Shown: in pieces, positions 54,141-62,929 of the stretch
Layout of the letters: each line of letters starts with the position of its first letter
Position numbering within the stretch: position 1 is the stretch's first letter
Origin: Streptomyces fagopyri
GTDB lineage: Bacteria > Actinomycetota > Actinomycetes > Streptomycetales > Streptomycetaceae
NCBI RefSeq assembly: GCF_009498275.1
Contig: NZ_CP045643.1
Coordinates: 5,890,001 to 5,954,000 of the forward strand
Direction: 5' to 3'
DNA: 64,000 bases
Position numbers and translations under genes: made by a program
The notes under the pieces: model-generated
Databases searched by the model: none
What the model was told of the DNA's origin: nothing
What the model saw: only the letters and a program-made list of their open reading frames with translations

Positions 54141-54986
54141 CTACTGCTGCTGGGCGACGGCCTTCTTCATCAGGTCGGTGACGTCGCCGACCTGCGCCGC
54201 CGGCGGGGCCTTCACATGGGCGGTGGCACCGAACTTCTCGAAGTCCATGGTGACCGTCATGGCACCGATGACCTCCTTCAGGCGCACCGGCAGGTCCTTG
54301 GCGCCGACCCAGACGTCCATGGTGATCGTGTCGGCGCCGCCGGTCGCCGAGTTGAAGAGGGTGTCGTCCTCGGACGCGAGGGCGTCCTTCGCCTTGCCCA
54401 TGTGGTTCTTGTCGATCACGGCCCAGTAGTGGGTCGCGCTCTTCCCGTCGACGGTCTCCTTGCCGAGGCTCTTGACGTCGCTCGCGTACTTCAGGCCCCG
54501 CATGCTGGCCGCGGGGCTGCCGGCGCCCGAGCTTCCGGTCAGCGCCTGGGCGCCCTTCTCACCGAACACGGCCGACCCGTCGACCTTCATCCACTCCTTG
54601 CCCTTGAGCGGGCCGGAGGACTGCGGCTCGGTGTCGTAGTAGTAGGCGCCGTCCACCAGGAGCGTGTGGATCGTCGGGGAGTGCGTCAGCGTCTCCATCT
54701 TGGCGGCCTTGGTGTCCATCTCGACGTCGTACGCGAAGCCGTCGCCCCAGGAGTAGGTGCCCTCCATGGCTATGGGGGCGCCGCCCTTCATCGCGGTGGT
54801 CATTTTGACCTCGGCCGAGCCCAGGGCGTCCGTCCGGTCCGTCGCCCGCCCCAGCGCCGCCATGATCGCGTCGGCGTGGCCGACCGCCTCGGCCGTCCTC
54901 TTCGCCGTCTCCGCACCGCATCCGGCCGTCCCGGCCAGCGCCACCGCGGCCACCCCGGCCCAGACGACGCCTCGCGTGTACCCCAT
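54141..54986 (-). CDS. LppX/LolA-like lipoprotein
   Basis: This 281-residue lipoprotein has an N-terminal signal (VVWAGVAAVALAGTAGC, lipid Cys about 23). The mature part has the long beta-sheet pattern of LppX/LprG-like or LolA-like proteins: alternating strands such as GSAEVKMTTAMKGGAPIAMEGTYSW, THYWAVIDKNH, ITMDVWVGAKDLPVRLKEVIG and MTVTMDFEKFG. These bind lipids in a hydrophobic half-barrel. ATG 54986 follows GGGGTGGGGAAC. It is a single gene ending in a shared terminator. Function is inferred from fold only. Confidence 0.82.
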   Translation of the reverse strand: MGYTRGVVWAGVAAVALAGTAGCGAETAKRTAEAVGHADAIMAALGRATDRTDALGSAEVKMTTAMKGGAPIAMEGTYSWGDGFAYDVEMDTKAAKMETLTHSPTIHTLLVDGAYYYDTEPQSSGPLKGKEWMKVDGSAVFGEKGAQALTGSSGAGSPAASMRGLKYASDVKSLGKETVDGKSATHYWAVIDKNHMGKAKDALASEDDTLFNSATGGADTITMDVWVGAKDLPVRLKEVIGAMTVTMDFEKFGATAHVKAPPAAQVGDVTDLMKKAVAQQQ

Positions 54987-55413
54987 GTTCCCCACCCCTG
55001 TCGTACTTCCTCTGTGATCAAGGACTCTAAGGGCAGGCTCCGACAGCGTCGCGCTCCGGAGAAGCCAGGAGCGCGGACCAATCCTGGTCAATTTCACTGC
55101 CTCGACTGCGGTTCTCGCCATGCGGTGATGAAACGGGTACCGCAGGCAAGTCAGCGGCATGACCTTTGAAAACAAGGTCACATTCCGATAGTTATTGATG
55201 ATTGCAACGGGAAGGCGTCAAGGCCTGGGAAAGCGATGTGGTGCGTGGCGCTCCGCTACTGCGGATTCCGCAGGTGAACGGCCATTGACGCAACGGTTTC
55301 CGTCAAGGTTCCATCAACGCGGGAGCGGACGACGAGATGTACGAGACGAGCCGCCGGAGGCGATAGCGCTCCCGCCCGAACCACCTGACGCACGAGTCGA
55401 TCGGAACCGCTCC
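54987..55413. other. Intergenic region with AT-rich patch
   Basis: No gene is supported. 55160-55215 is unusually AT-rich for this genome and probably carries promoters. TTGACG-N10-CGTCAA (55285-55306) is a possible operator for the downstream permease gene. Confidence 0.45.
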
Positions 55414-56823
55414 ATGACCGACACGCTCCGCCCTGTCGAGACCGCTGCCCCGGACACCGCCTCCACGGCGTCCGACAGCCCCCAGAAGCTCAAGCGCTCG
55501 ATCGGCATCGTCGGAGGAACCCTGCTCACGCTCTCGTGCGTGACCCCCGCCTCCACGCTCTTCGTGGTCGTGCCCGACCTGTTCTCGTCGCTCGGCACCG
55601 CGACCGCGCTCACCATCGCGATCGGCTCGCTGCTCTGTATCGCCGTGGCGTTCTGCTACTCGGAGCTGGGCACCCTCATCCCCAGCGCGGGCGGTGAGTA
55701 CGCCATGGTCTCCACGCTGGCGGGCCGGCTCGCGGGCTGGCTGGTCTTCGTGCTCTCCCTGCTCGTCGTCGTGATCGTGCCGCCGGTGATCGCGATGGGC
55801 ACCGCGGACTACCTGGCGCCGATCGTGCACCTCGACCCGTCGCTGGCCGGTGCGGGCGTGATGCTCCTGGCCACCCTCGCGGGCCTGCTCGACCTGCGGG
55901 CCAACGCCTGGATCACCGGTGTCTTCCTGGTCCTGGAGGTCATCGCGGCGGCCGTGGTGGCCGTCCTGGGCTTCGCCCACAGCCGGCGCGGCGCCGACAG
56001 CCTGGTCTCGATGCAGGTCACGGGTTCCGGCGGCCACACGGACACCGTGACGGCCATGCTGGTGGTCTCCGGACTCGCCATCGCCCTCTTCATCACCCAG
56101 GGCTTCTCGACCGCGGTCTACCTCTCCGAGGAACTGGAGAACCCCCGCCGCAACGTCGCCCGCACGGTGCTGGCCACCCTTGCCATCTCGTCCGTGATCA
56201 TCCTGGTCCCGGTCGTCGCGATCACCATGGGCGCCCCGGACCTCTCGGCCCTCACCGGCGGCGACATCAGCACCATGGTCACCGCCTGGTCCAACTCCGC
56301 CGTCGGCACCTTCGTCAGCCTCTGCGTCGCCCTCGCGATCATCAACGCGGGCATCGTCATGGTCATCCAGAACTCCCGGGTGCTGTTCGCCTCGGCCCGT
56401 GACAAGGCCTGGCCCGGACCGGTCAACAAGGGCCTCTCCCGGCTCGGCCGCTTCGGCTCCCCGTGGGTCGCCACCCTCCTCGTGGGCGTCCCGGGCGCCG
56501 CCCTCTGCTTCGTCAACCTGGACACGCTGTACGGCGTCACGGGCGTGTCCGTGACGGCCATGTACCTGCTCGTCGCGGTCGCCGCGCTTCTCGCCCGGCG
56601 CGGCAGCCACGCCCACACCCCCGCCTGGCGCATGCCGCTGTGGCCCGCGGTGCCGCTCCTGCTGATCGCCGTCCTCGCCTACATCCTCAGCCGGCAGGAG
56701 ACGGTCTACCTCCTGTGGACCGGCGGCATCACGGCCGTCGCCACCCTCTACTGGGCCTTCTACCTGCGACCGCGCCGCGAGACCCGCTGGCTGGTGTCGA
56801 TCCCCGAGGACCAGCGGACCTGA
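55414..56823 (+). CDS. APC superfamily amino acid permease
   Basis: This 469-residue membrane transporter has 12 predicted segments. The first begins IGIVGGTLLTLSCVTPASTLFVVVP and has the unwound-helix Gly-rich start of APC proteins. CYSELGTLIPSAGGEYAMVSTL is the conserved second-segment motif, and LSEELENPRRNVARTVLATL the cytoplasmic loop after segment 6. The ATG at 55414 gives a cytoplasmic tail of about 30 residues. The specificity (amino acid or polyamine) cannot be read. It converges on the acetyltransferase gene with only 3 bases between stops. Confidence 0.9.
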   Translation: MTDTLRPVETAAPDTASTASDSPQKLKRSIGIVGGTLLTLSCVTPASTLFVVVPDLFSSLGTATALTIAIGSLLCIAVAFCYSELGTLIPSAGGEYAMVSTLAGRLAGWLVFVLSLLVVVIVPPVIAMGTADYLAPIVHLDPSLAGAGVMLLATLAGLLDLRANAWITGVFLVLEVIAAAVVAVLGFAHSRRGADSLVSMQVTGSGGHTDTVTAMLVVSGLAIALFITQGFSTAVYLSEELENPRRNVARTVLATLAISSVIILVPVVAITMGAPDLSALTGGDISTMVTAWSNSAVGTFVSLCVALAIINAGIVMVIQNSRVLFASARDKAWPGPVNKGLSRLGRFGSPWVATLLVGVPGAALCFVNLDTLYGVTGVSVTAMYLLVAVAALLARRGSHAHTPAWRMPLWPAVPLLLIAVLAYILSRQETVYLLWTGGITAVATLYWAFYLRPRRETRWLVSIPEDQRT

Positions 56824-56826
56824 CCC

Positions 56827-57237
56827 TCAGGTGAAGTCCCACGTCACCACCGTGCACGTCCCGTCGTCCTCGCCCCCCGCACCGCGGTACACGGCGAGGG
56901 CGACGTCGTTCCCGGTGTCCACACCGACCCACATGCCGTAGCAGCCGCGTTCGCGGGCGAGCGCGGCGAGCGCCAGGACCAGCGCCCGGCCGGTGCCGCG
57001 ACGCCGGAAGGGCCCGTCGACCGCCAGCTCGTACAGGAACATCTCCGCGCCCTTGTCGGGGTGGACGGTCTCGACACCGCTGACGAATCCGACCGGACCG
57101 CCGCCCTCGTGGGCCAGGAACAGGTGGTGGCCCGGGGAGTCCAGGAAACGCAGGGCCCACTCGGGGCGAACGGCGTGGTCGAAGAGGTGCTCGGCCGCTA
57201 CGAGTTCGGCGATGGAGGTGGCGCGGCGAATCTCCAT
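56827..57237 (-). CDS. GNAT acetyltransferase, AAC(3)-I-like
   Basis: This 136-residue protein of the GNAT fold resembles aminoglycoside 3-N-acetyltransferase I more than other GNATs. Residues 10-20 read AELVAAEHLFD; the centre MFLYELAVDGPFRRRGTGRALVLAL has the acetyl-CoA loop; and the C-terminal GVDTGNDVALAVYRGAGG matches the DxGDDPAVALYTKLG region of that family. Either aminoglycoside acetylation or a different amine substrate is possible. ATG 57237 opens the family domain directly. It diverges from the hydrolase-ABC fusion gene. Confidence 0.85.
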   Translation of the reverse strand: MEIRRATSIAELVAAEHLFDHAVRPEWALRFLDSPGHHLFLAHEGGGPVGFVSGVETVHPDKGAEMFLYELAVDGPFRRRGTGRALVLALAALARERGCYGMWVGVDTGNDVALAVYRGAGGEDDGTCTVVTWDFT

Positions 57238-57353
57238 GGGGCGTTCGTACCACGGGCGCGGTACGCCGAAGCCGACGTCTACTCCCGCAGGAGGGGCGAG
57301 GGTTCCGACCGGCGGCGGCATCGGTTGCCGGCGGCGGCCCGTACCGTTGACGC

Positions 57354-60008
57354 ATGGATCTTCGACTGCCCCGACTGCGCGGGCCCGCACCGCGGAAGCG
57401 GCGCCGGTGGACGACCGCGGCGGCCGCCGTCGTCGTGCTCGCCGGCGCCGGTACGTGGACGGCTGTGGCCTCGGACGACGGGCCGGCCGTCCACCGCGCC
57501 GACCGCGTCATGGCCATGGGCGGCGGGGTGCGCATCGACACCTCGTACTTCACCGCGGGCTCCGGCCGCCGCCCCGCCGTGCTGATCGGACACGGCTTCG
57601 GCGGCAGCAAGGACGACGTGCGGCAGGAGGCCGAGAAGCTCGCCCGTGACGGGTACGCGGTGCTCACCTGGTCGGCGCGCGGCTTCGGCCGATCCAGCGG
57701 CAGGATCGGACTGAACGACCCCGACGGCGAGGTCGCCGACGTCTCGAAGCTCATCGACTGGCTCGCCACCCGCCCGGAGGTCCGGCTCGACAAGGCGGGC
57801 GACCCGCGGGTCGGCGTCACCGGCGCCTCGTACGGCGGGGCGGTCTCACTGCTGGCCGCCGGGCACGACCCGCGGGTGGACGCGATCGCCCCCTCGATCA
57901 CCTACTGGAACCTGGCGGACGCCCTTTTCCCGAACGGCGTCTTCAAGAAGCTCTGGGCCGGAATCTTCATCAACTCCGGCGGCGGCTGCTCCCACTTCGA
58001 GCCGCGGCTGTGCGCGATGTACAACCGGGTCGCGGAGGCCGGCAAGCCCGACGCCGAGGCCCGGGCACTGCTGTCGTCCCGCTCCCCGTCCGCCGTCGCC
58101 GACCGCATCAAGGTGCCCACGCTGATCACGCAGGGGCAGACCGACTCCCTCTTCCCGCTCGGCCAGGCCGACGCCATGGCCAAGGCGATCCGGGCCAACG
58201 GCGCGCCCGTGGACGTCGACTGGATCGCGGGCGGACACGACGGCGGGGACATGGAGACCGACCGGGTCGAGGCCCGCGTCGGTTCCTGGTTCGACCGCTA
58301 TCTGAAGGACGACGGGAACGCCGACACCGGGCCCGCGTTCCGCGTCACCCGCACCGGGGGCATCGACTCCACCGACGGCGCCGTCCAGCTCAAGGGCGCG
58401 AGCGGCGACACGTACCCCGGCCTGGAGAGCACCGGGCACGCGGTCCCGCTCGGCACCGGCCGGGAGCGGAGCTTCCAGAACCCGGCGGGCGCGAGTCCGC
58501 CCGCGATCTCCGCCCTCCCCGGACTCGGCGGCGCAGGCGGCCTCTCCCAGCTCTCCTCCCTCGGCGTCGGCGTCTCGCTCGACTTCCCCGGCCAGTACGC
58601 GCGCTTCGACTCCGCGCCCGTCCGCGCCGGCCTGCGCGTCACGGGATCGCCGACCGTGAAGGTCCACGTCACGTCGAGCACCGACGACGCGGTCCTCTTC
58701 GGGAAGGTGTACGACGTCGGCCCGGGCGGCGCCCAGCCGGTGCTGCCCGCACAGCTGGTGGCCCCGCTGCGGGTGACGGGGGCCAAGGCGGGCAAGGACG
58801 TCACGATCGTCCTGCCCGCGATCGACCACGAGATCCAGAAGGGGCACCGGCTGCGGCTGGTCCTCGCCTCGACCGACCTCGGCTACGCCTCACCGGCCGC
58901 CCCGGCGACGTACACCGTCTCCCTCCGGAGCGACCTGGAGGTCCCCACGGCCCCCGGTGCGCGGACCGCCGCCGCGCCCCTGCCCTCCTGGGTGTGGTGG
59001 CTGCCCCTGACCGGAGCGCTGGTCGCCCTGGCGCTCCTGCTGACCGGCCGCCGCCGTATGACGCCGGGGGTACCCGACCCGGCACTCGCCGAAGTCCCGC
59101 TCCAGATCACCGACCTGAGCAAGCGGTACGCGAAGTCCGCGGACCGGTACGCGGTGCGCGAGCTGTCGTTCCGCGTCGAAAGAGGCCAGGTCCTGGGACT
59201 CCTGGGGCCGAACGGCGCCGGCAAGACGACGACCCTGCGCATGCTCATGGGCCTGATCAAGCCCGACGGCGGCGAGATCCGCGTCTTCGGGCACGCGATC
59301 CGGCCCGGCGCGCCGGTGCTCTCGCGGGTCGGCGCCTTCGTCGAGGGAGCCGGCTTTCTGCCGCACCTCTCGGGCCGCGAGAACCTGGAGCTGTACTGGC
59401 GGGCGACAGGCCGTCCGGCCGGGGACGCGCACCTGGCGGAGGCGCTGGAGATCGCGGGCCTGGGCGACGCGCTGGCCCGCGCGGTCCGCACCTACTCCCA
59501 GGGCATGCGCCAGCGCCTCGCCATCGCCCAGGCCATGCTCGGCCTGCCGGACCTCCTGATCCTCGACGAACCGACCAACGGCCTCGACCCGCCCCAGATC
59601 CGCGAGATGCGCGAGGTGATGATCCGCTACGCCGCGGCGGGCCGCACCGTCATCGTCTCCAGCCACCTGCTGGCGGAGGTCGAGCAGTCCTGCACCCACC
59701 TGGTGGTCATGGACCGCGGACGGCTGGTGCAGGCGGGCGAGGTCGGCGAGATCATCGGCTCCGGCGACACCCTCCTCGTCGGCACGGCCTCCCCCGTGGA
59801 CGGGCCGGTCGTCGAGAAGATCGGCGCCCTGCCGGGCGTGGCCTCGGCGGCCGCCGCCGAGGGCGGACTGCTGGTCCGCCTCGACGCGGACGGCAGCGCG
59901 GAACGCCTGGTCGTGGAACTCGTACGGCTCGAAGTGCCGGTGGCTTCGGTGGGCCCGCACCGACGCCTGGAAGATGCCTTCCTCACCCTGATCGGAGGTG
60001 CCGCATGA
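57354..60008 (+). CDS. CocE/S15-type hydrolase fused to ABC ATPase
   Basis: This 884-residue protein has four parts. Residues 19-40 are a membrane anchor. Residues 45-545 form an alpha/beta-hydrolase of the CocE/X-Pro dipeptidyl-peptidase type: GHGFGGSKDDV, then nucleophile elbow GVTGASYGGAVSLLAA, acid TQGQTDSLFPLGQ, GGHDGG, then a jelly-roll domain. A second membrane segment spans about 553-573 (VWWLPLTGALVALALLLTG). Residues 585-884 are an ABC ATPase (GPNGAGKTTTLRM, signature TYSQGMRQRLAIA, LLILDEPTNGLD). The hydrolase should face outside and the ATPase inside. The permease gene follows with ATGA overlap. Confidence 0.93.
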   Translation: MDLRLPRLRGPAPRKRRRWTTAAAAVVVLAGAGTWTAVASDDGPAVHRADRVMAMGGGVRIDTSYFTAGSGRRPAVLIGHGFGGSKDDVRQEAEKLARDGYAVLTWSARGFGRSSGRIGLNDPDGEVADVSKLIDWLATRPEVRLDKAGDPRVGVTGASYGGAVSLLAAGHDPRVDAIAPSITYWNLADALFPNGVFKKLWAGIFINSGGGCSHFEPRLCAMYNRVAEAGKPDAEARALLSSRSPSAVADRIKVPTLITQGQTDSLFPLGQADAMAKAIRANGAPVDVDWIAGGHDGGDMETDRVEARVGSWFDRYLKDDGNADTGPAFRVTRTGGIDSTDGAVQLKGASGDTYPGLESTGHAVPLGTGRERSFQNPAGASPPAISALPGLGGAGGLSQLSSLGVGVSLDFPGQYARFDSAPVRAGLRVTGSPTVKVHVTSSTDDAVLFGKVYDVGPGGAQPVLPAQLVAPLRVTGAKAGKDVTIVLPAIDHEIQKGHRLRLVLASTDLGYASPAAPATYTVSLRSDLEVPTAPGARTAAAPLPSWVWWLPLTGALVALALLLTGRRRMTPGVPDPALAEVPLQITDLSKRYAKSADRYAVRELSFRVERGQVLGLLGPNGAGKTTTLRMLMGLIKPDGGEIRVFGHAIRPGAPVLSRVGAFVEGAGFLPHLSGRENLELYWRATGRPAGDAHLAEALEIAGLGDALARAVRTYSQGMRQRLAIAQAMLGLPDLLILDEPTNGLDPPQIREMREVMIRYAAAGRTVIVSSHLLAEVEQSCTHLVVMDRGRLVQAGEVGEIIGSGDTLLVGTASPVDGPVVEKIGALPGVASAAAAEGGLLVRLDADGSAERLVVELVRLEVPVASVGPHRRLEDAFLTLIGGAA

Positions 60009-60868
60009 GCACGCTCGCCGAGCGGGCCGAGACGGCGGACGGCTACCGTCCACGGCACACGCTGCCCCTGCGCGTCGAACTGCTGCGCCAGCTCAAGCGC
60101 CGCCGCACCCTCGTCATGGGGGCGATCCTGGCGGTGCTGCCCTTCGTGCTCGTCGTCGCGTTCGCCATCGGTGGCCAACCCGGCTCGCGCAACGGGCAGG
60201 TCACGCTGATGGACACGGCGACGGCGTCGGGCGCGAACTTCGCCGCGGTGAACCTGTTCGTGTCCGCCGGATTCCTGCTGGTCATCCCGGTCGCGCTGTT
60301 CTGCGGGGACACCATCGCCTCCGAGGCCAGCTGGTCCTCGCTGCGCTATCTGCTCGCGGCCCCGGTGCCGCGCACCCGGCTGCTGTGGTCCAAGCTCGCC
60401 GTCGCGCTGGGCCTCAGCCTCGCCGCGATGGTGCTGCTGCCGGTCGTCGCGCTGGCGGTGGGCACCGCGGCCTACGGCTGGGGCCCGCTGGAGATCCCCA
60501 CCGGCGGCGTGCTCTCCACGGGCACCGCGACCCAGCGGCTCCTGGTGGTGATCGCGTACGTCTTCGTGTCCCAACTGGTCACGGCGGGCCTCGCGTTCTG
60601 GCTGTCGACCAAGACGGACGCGCCCCTCGGAGCGGTCGGCGGCGCGGTCGGCCTGACCATCGTGGGCAACGTCCTGGACGCCGTCACCGCTCTCGGCCAC
60701 TGGCGCGACTTCCTGCCCGCGCACTGGCAGTTCGCGTGGGCCGACGCGGTCCAGCCGCAACTGGTGTGGGCGGGCATGATCAAGGGCACGGCGATTTCGG
60801 TAACGTACGCGCTGGTCCTGTTCGCCCTGGCCTTCCGGGGTTTCCGGCGCAAGGACATCGTGTCGTAG
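60005..60868 (+). CDS. ABC-2 type transporter permease
   Basis: This 287-residue integral membrane protein starts at ATG 60005, inside the end of the fusion gene. About six membrane segments are visible (LVMGAILAVLPFVLVVAFAIGG, FLLVIPVALFCGDTIASEASWSSLRYLLAAPVPRTRLL, AMVLLPVVALAVG, VVIAYVFVSQLVTAGLAFWLS, TYALVLFALAFRGF). The loop between segments 2 and 3 is the ABC-2 coupling region. It must pair with the ATPase half of the upstream fusion to form the exporter. Confidence 0.92.
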   Translation: MSTLAERAETADGYRPRHTLPLRVELLRQLKRRRTLVMGAILAVLPFVLVVAFAIGGQPGSRNGQVTLMDTATASGANFAAVNLFVSAGFLLVIPVALFCGDTIASEASWSSLRYLLAAPVPRTRLLWSKLAVALGLSLAAMVLLPVVALAVGTAAYGWGPLEIPTGGVLSTGTATQRLLVVIAYVFVSQLVTAGLAFWLSTKTDAPLGAVGGAVGLTIVGNVLDAVTALGHWRDFLPAHWQFAWADAVQPQLVWAGMIKGTAISVTYALVLFALAFRGFRRKDIVS

Positions 60869-61030
60869 ATCTCCGGAGCGTCACCTACCGGTCTCGACGG
60901 CCGCCCTTCGTGGCCGCTTCGAGATCCATCCGCAACGCTCCGTGGCGCACGACGGAGCCCCCTCGGACGTCACAGTCACAGACATCGGTCCACCACACGG
61001 GCCGACGGGTGACTCACCGAGGGGGCACGG

Positions 61031-62752
61031 ATGGGGAACGACCACATACGGCGACCGCGGCGGGCGGTGGGCCGTGGAGGGACGGAACACTCCGGACGGC
61101 AAGAACGCGCCGATCGGCCGGAACACCTCGGCCGGCCGGAACACCCGGGGCGGCCGGGGCGCACCGGGCGACCGGAGGGCCCCGGGCGACCGGAGGGCCC
61201 CGGGCGGCGGGGGCGGCTGCGCGGCACCCTGCTCGGCCTCACCCTCGCGGGTGGCCTGCTGCTCACCGGGTGCAGCGGGAGCGACGGCAGCCACAGCTCC
61301 GCGGACGGCGCGGCGCGCGGGTCCGGCGGATACGCGGGCCCGCTGCCCGCCCCGAACCCGACCGCGGGCGCCGGCCAGGGCGAGCCGGACGGTGAACAGA
61401 CCGGCGACGCGCGCAGGGAGATCGCGCCGTCCCCCGACTACCTCTCCACCTTCGCCCTCGACGTCGACACCGCCTCGTACGGCTACGCCCGCCGCGCCCT
61501 CGCCGACGGACGGCTGCCCGATCCCTCCACCGTTCGCCCCGAGGAGTTCGTCAACAGCTTCCGCCAGGACTACCGGCGCCCCGACGGCAACGGCTTCTCC
61601 GTCACCGTCGACGGCGCCCGCACCCGGGACGAGGACTGGTCACTGGTCCGTGTCGGCCTCGCCACCCGCACGGCCGCGCCGGACGGCGAACGCCCGCCCG
61701 CCGCCCTCACCTTCGTCATCGACGTCTCCGGCTCCATGGGCGAACCCGGCCGGCTCGACCTCGCCAAGGACTCCCTGGGCGTGATGACGGACCGGCTGCG
61801 CGACGACGACTCCGTCGCCCTCGTCACCTTCAGCGACGAGGCCGAGACCGTGCTGCCGATGACCCGCCTCGGTCACCACCGAGGCCGCGTCCACGACGCG
61901 ATCGGCGGCCTCGAACCGACCGAGTCGACCAACCTCGGCGCGGGGGTGCGCACCGGGTACGACACGGCCGTCAAGGGGCTGCGCGAGGGCGCCACCAACC
62001 GTGTCGTCCTGATCTCGGACGCCCTCGCCAACACCGGGGAGACCGACGCGGACACCATCCTGGAACGCGTCTCCGGCGCCCGCCGCGAGCACGGCATCAC
62101 CCTCTTCGGCGTCGGCGTGGGCAGCGAGTACGGCGACGCCCTCATGGAGCGCCTCGCCGACAAGGGCGACGGCCACACGACGTACGTCTCGAACGACGAC
62201 GAGGCCCGCAAGGTCTTCTGCGAGCAACTCCCCGCGAACATCGACCTCACGGCCCGCGACGCCAAGGCACAGGTCGCCTTCGACCCGGGGACCGTACGGC
62301 AGTTCCGGCTCATCGGATACGACGACCGTCAGGTGGCCGACCAGGACTTCCGCGACGACCGGGTGGACGGCGGCGAGATCGGTCCCGGTCACACCGTCAC
62401 CGCGCTCTACGCCGTGCGCACCCGGCCCGGCGCCTCCGGTCACCTCGCCACCGCGAGCGTGCGCTGGCTCGACCCCCGCACCCGTACCCCGCACGAGGAG
62501 TCCGGCCAGTTGGAGACCGGCGGCCTCGACGGCGACCTGTGGACCTCCGCGCCCCGGCTCCAGGTCGACGCGGTGGCCGCGTACTTCGCCGACGCCCTGC
62601 GCACGGGCGGCGGCCGCGGGAGCGCGCTGCCGGGCGCCCTCCCCCTGTCCGAACTCGCGGGCCGGGCCCGTACGGTGGCCTCCGCCGCGGAGGACGGCGC
62701 GGTACGCGACCTCGCCGACTCGGTCGAGCGGGCGAGCCGACTGGCGGGCTGA
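61031..62752 (+). CDS. VWA-domain lipoprotein (YfbK-like)
   Basis: This 573-residue protein has an N-region of about 62 residues with GRPEHPGRP-type repeats before a signal with lipobox LLTGC (Cys81). A Ser/Gly-rich linker follows. Then comes a conserved YfbK-type N-domain (FALDVDTASYGYARRAL), a von Willebrand A domain with MIDAS residues (VIDVSGSMGEP, STNLGAG, LISDALANTGETD) and a C-terminal beta region (AQVAFDPGTVRQFRLIGYDDRQ). It is anchored outside and probably binds a partner through the metal site. ATG 61031 has GAGGGGGC in front. Confidence 0.88.
   Translation: MGNDHIRRPRRAVGRGGTEHSGRQERADRPEHLGRPEHPGRPGRTGRPEGPGRPEGPGRRGRLRGTLLGLTLAGGLLLTGCSGSDGSHSSADGAARGSGGYAGPLPAPNPTAGAGQGEPDGEQTGDARREIAPSPDYLSTFALDVDTASYGYARRALADGRLPDPSTVRPEEFVNSFRQDYRRPDGNGFSVTVDGARTRDEDWSLVRVGLATRTAAPDGERPPAALTFVIDVSGSMGEPGRLDLAKDSLGVMTDRLRDDDSVALVTFSDEAETVLPMTRLGHHRGRVHDAIGGLEPTESTNLGAGVRTGYDTAVKGLREGATNRVVLISDALANTGETDADTILERVSGARREHGITLFGVGVGSEYGDALMERLADKGDGHTTYVSNDDEARKVFCEQLPANIDLTARDAKAQVAFDPGTVRQFRLIGYDDRQVADQDFRDDRVDGGEIGPGHTVTALYAVRTRPGASGHLATASVRWLDPRTRTPHEESGQLETGGLDGDLWTSAPRLQVDAVAAYFADALRTGGGRGSALPGALPLSELAGRARTVASAAEDGAVRDLADSVERASRLAG
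61165..61200. repeat. 18-bp tandem repeat inside the VWA lipoprotein gene
   Basis: Two perfect copies of CGGGCGACCGGAGGGCCC encode the repeated GRPEGP of the protein's long N-region. Confidence 0.9.
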
Positions 62753-62859
62753 GGGCGAGGACTGAAGGCGAGGGCCGGCGGCGAGGGCCGAGTGGCGGAC
62801 CGGCGGCGGGGGCCGGGGCCGGCCGGTCCACCCGCTCCCGACCACTCGCGCCCGGATCA

Positions 62860-62887
62860 TTGAACTTCCGTTACGAGTAGGTAAGTT
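62860..62887 (+). promoter_or_regulatory. Candidate promoter of the acyl-CoA synthetase
   Basis: TTGAAC (62860-62865) and TAAGTT (62882-62887) are 16 bases apart in a locally AT-rich stretch, 42 bases before the ATG. Confidence 0.45.
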
Positions 62888-62929
62888 GACCCTGGAGTAA
62901 GGAGACCCCCGCGACCCGGTGGAGCCGTC

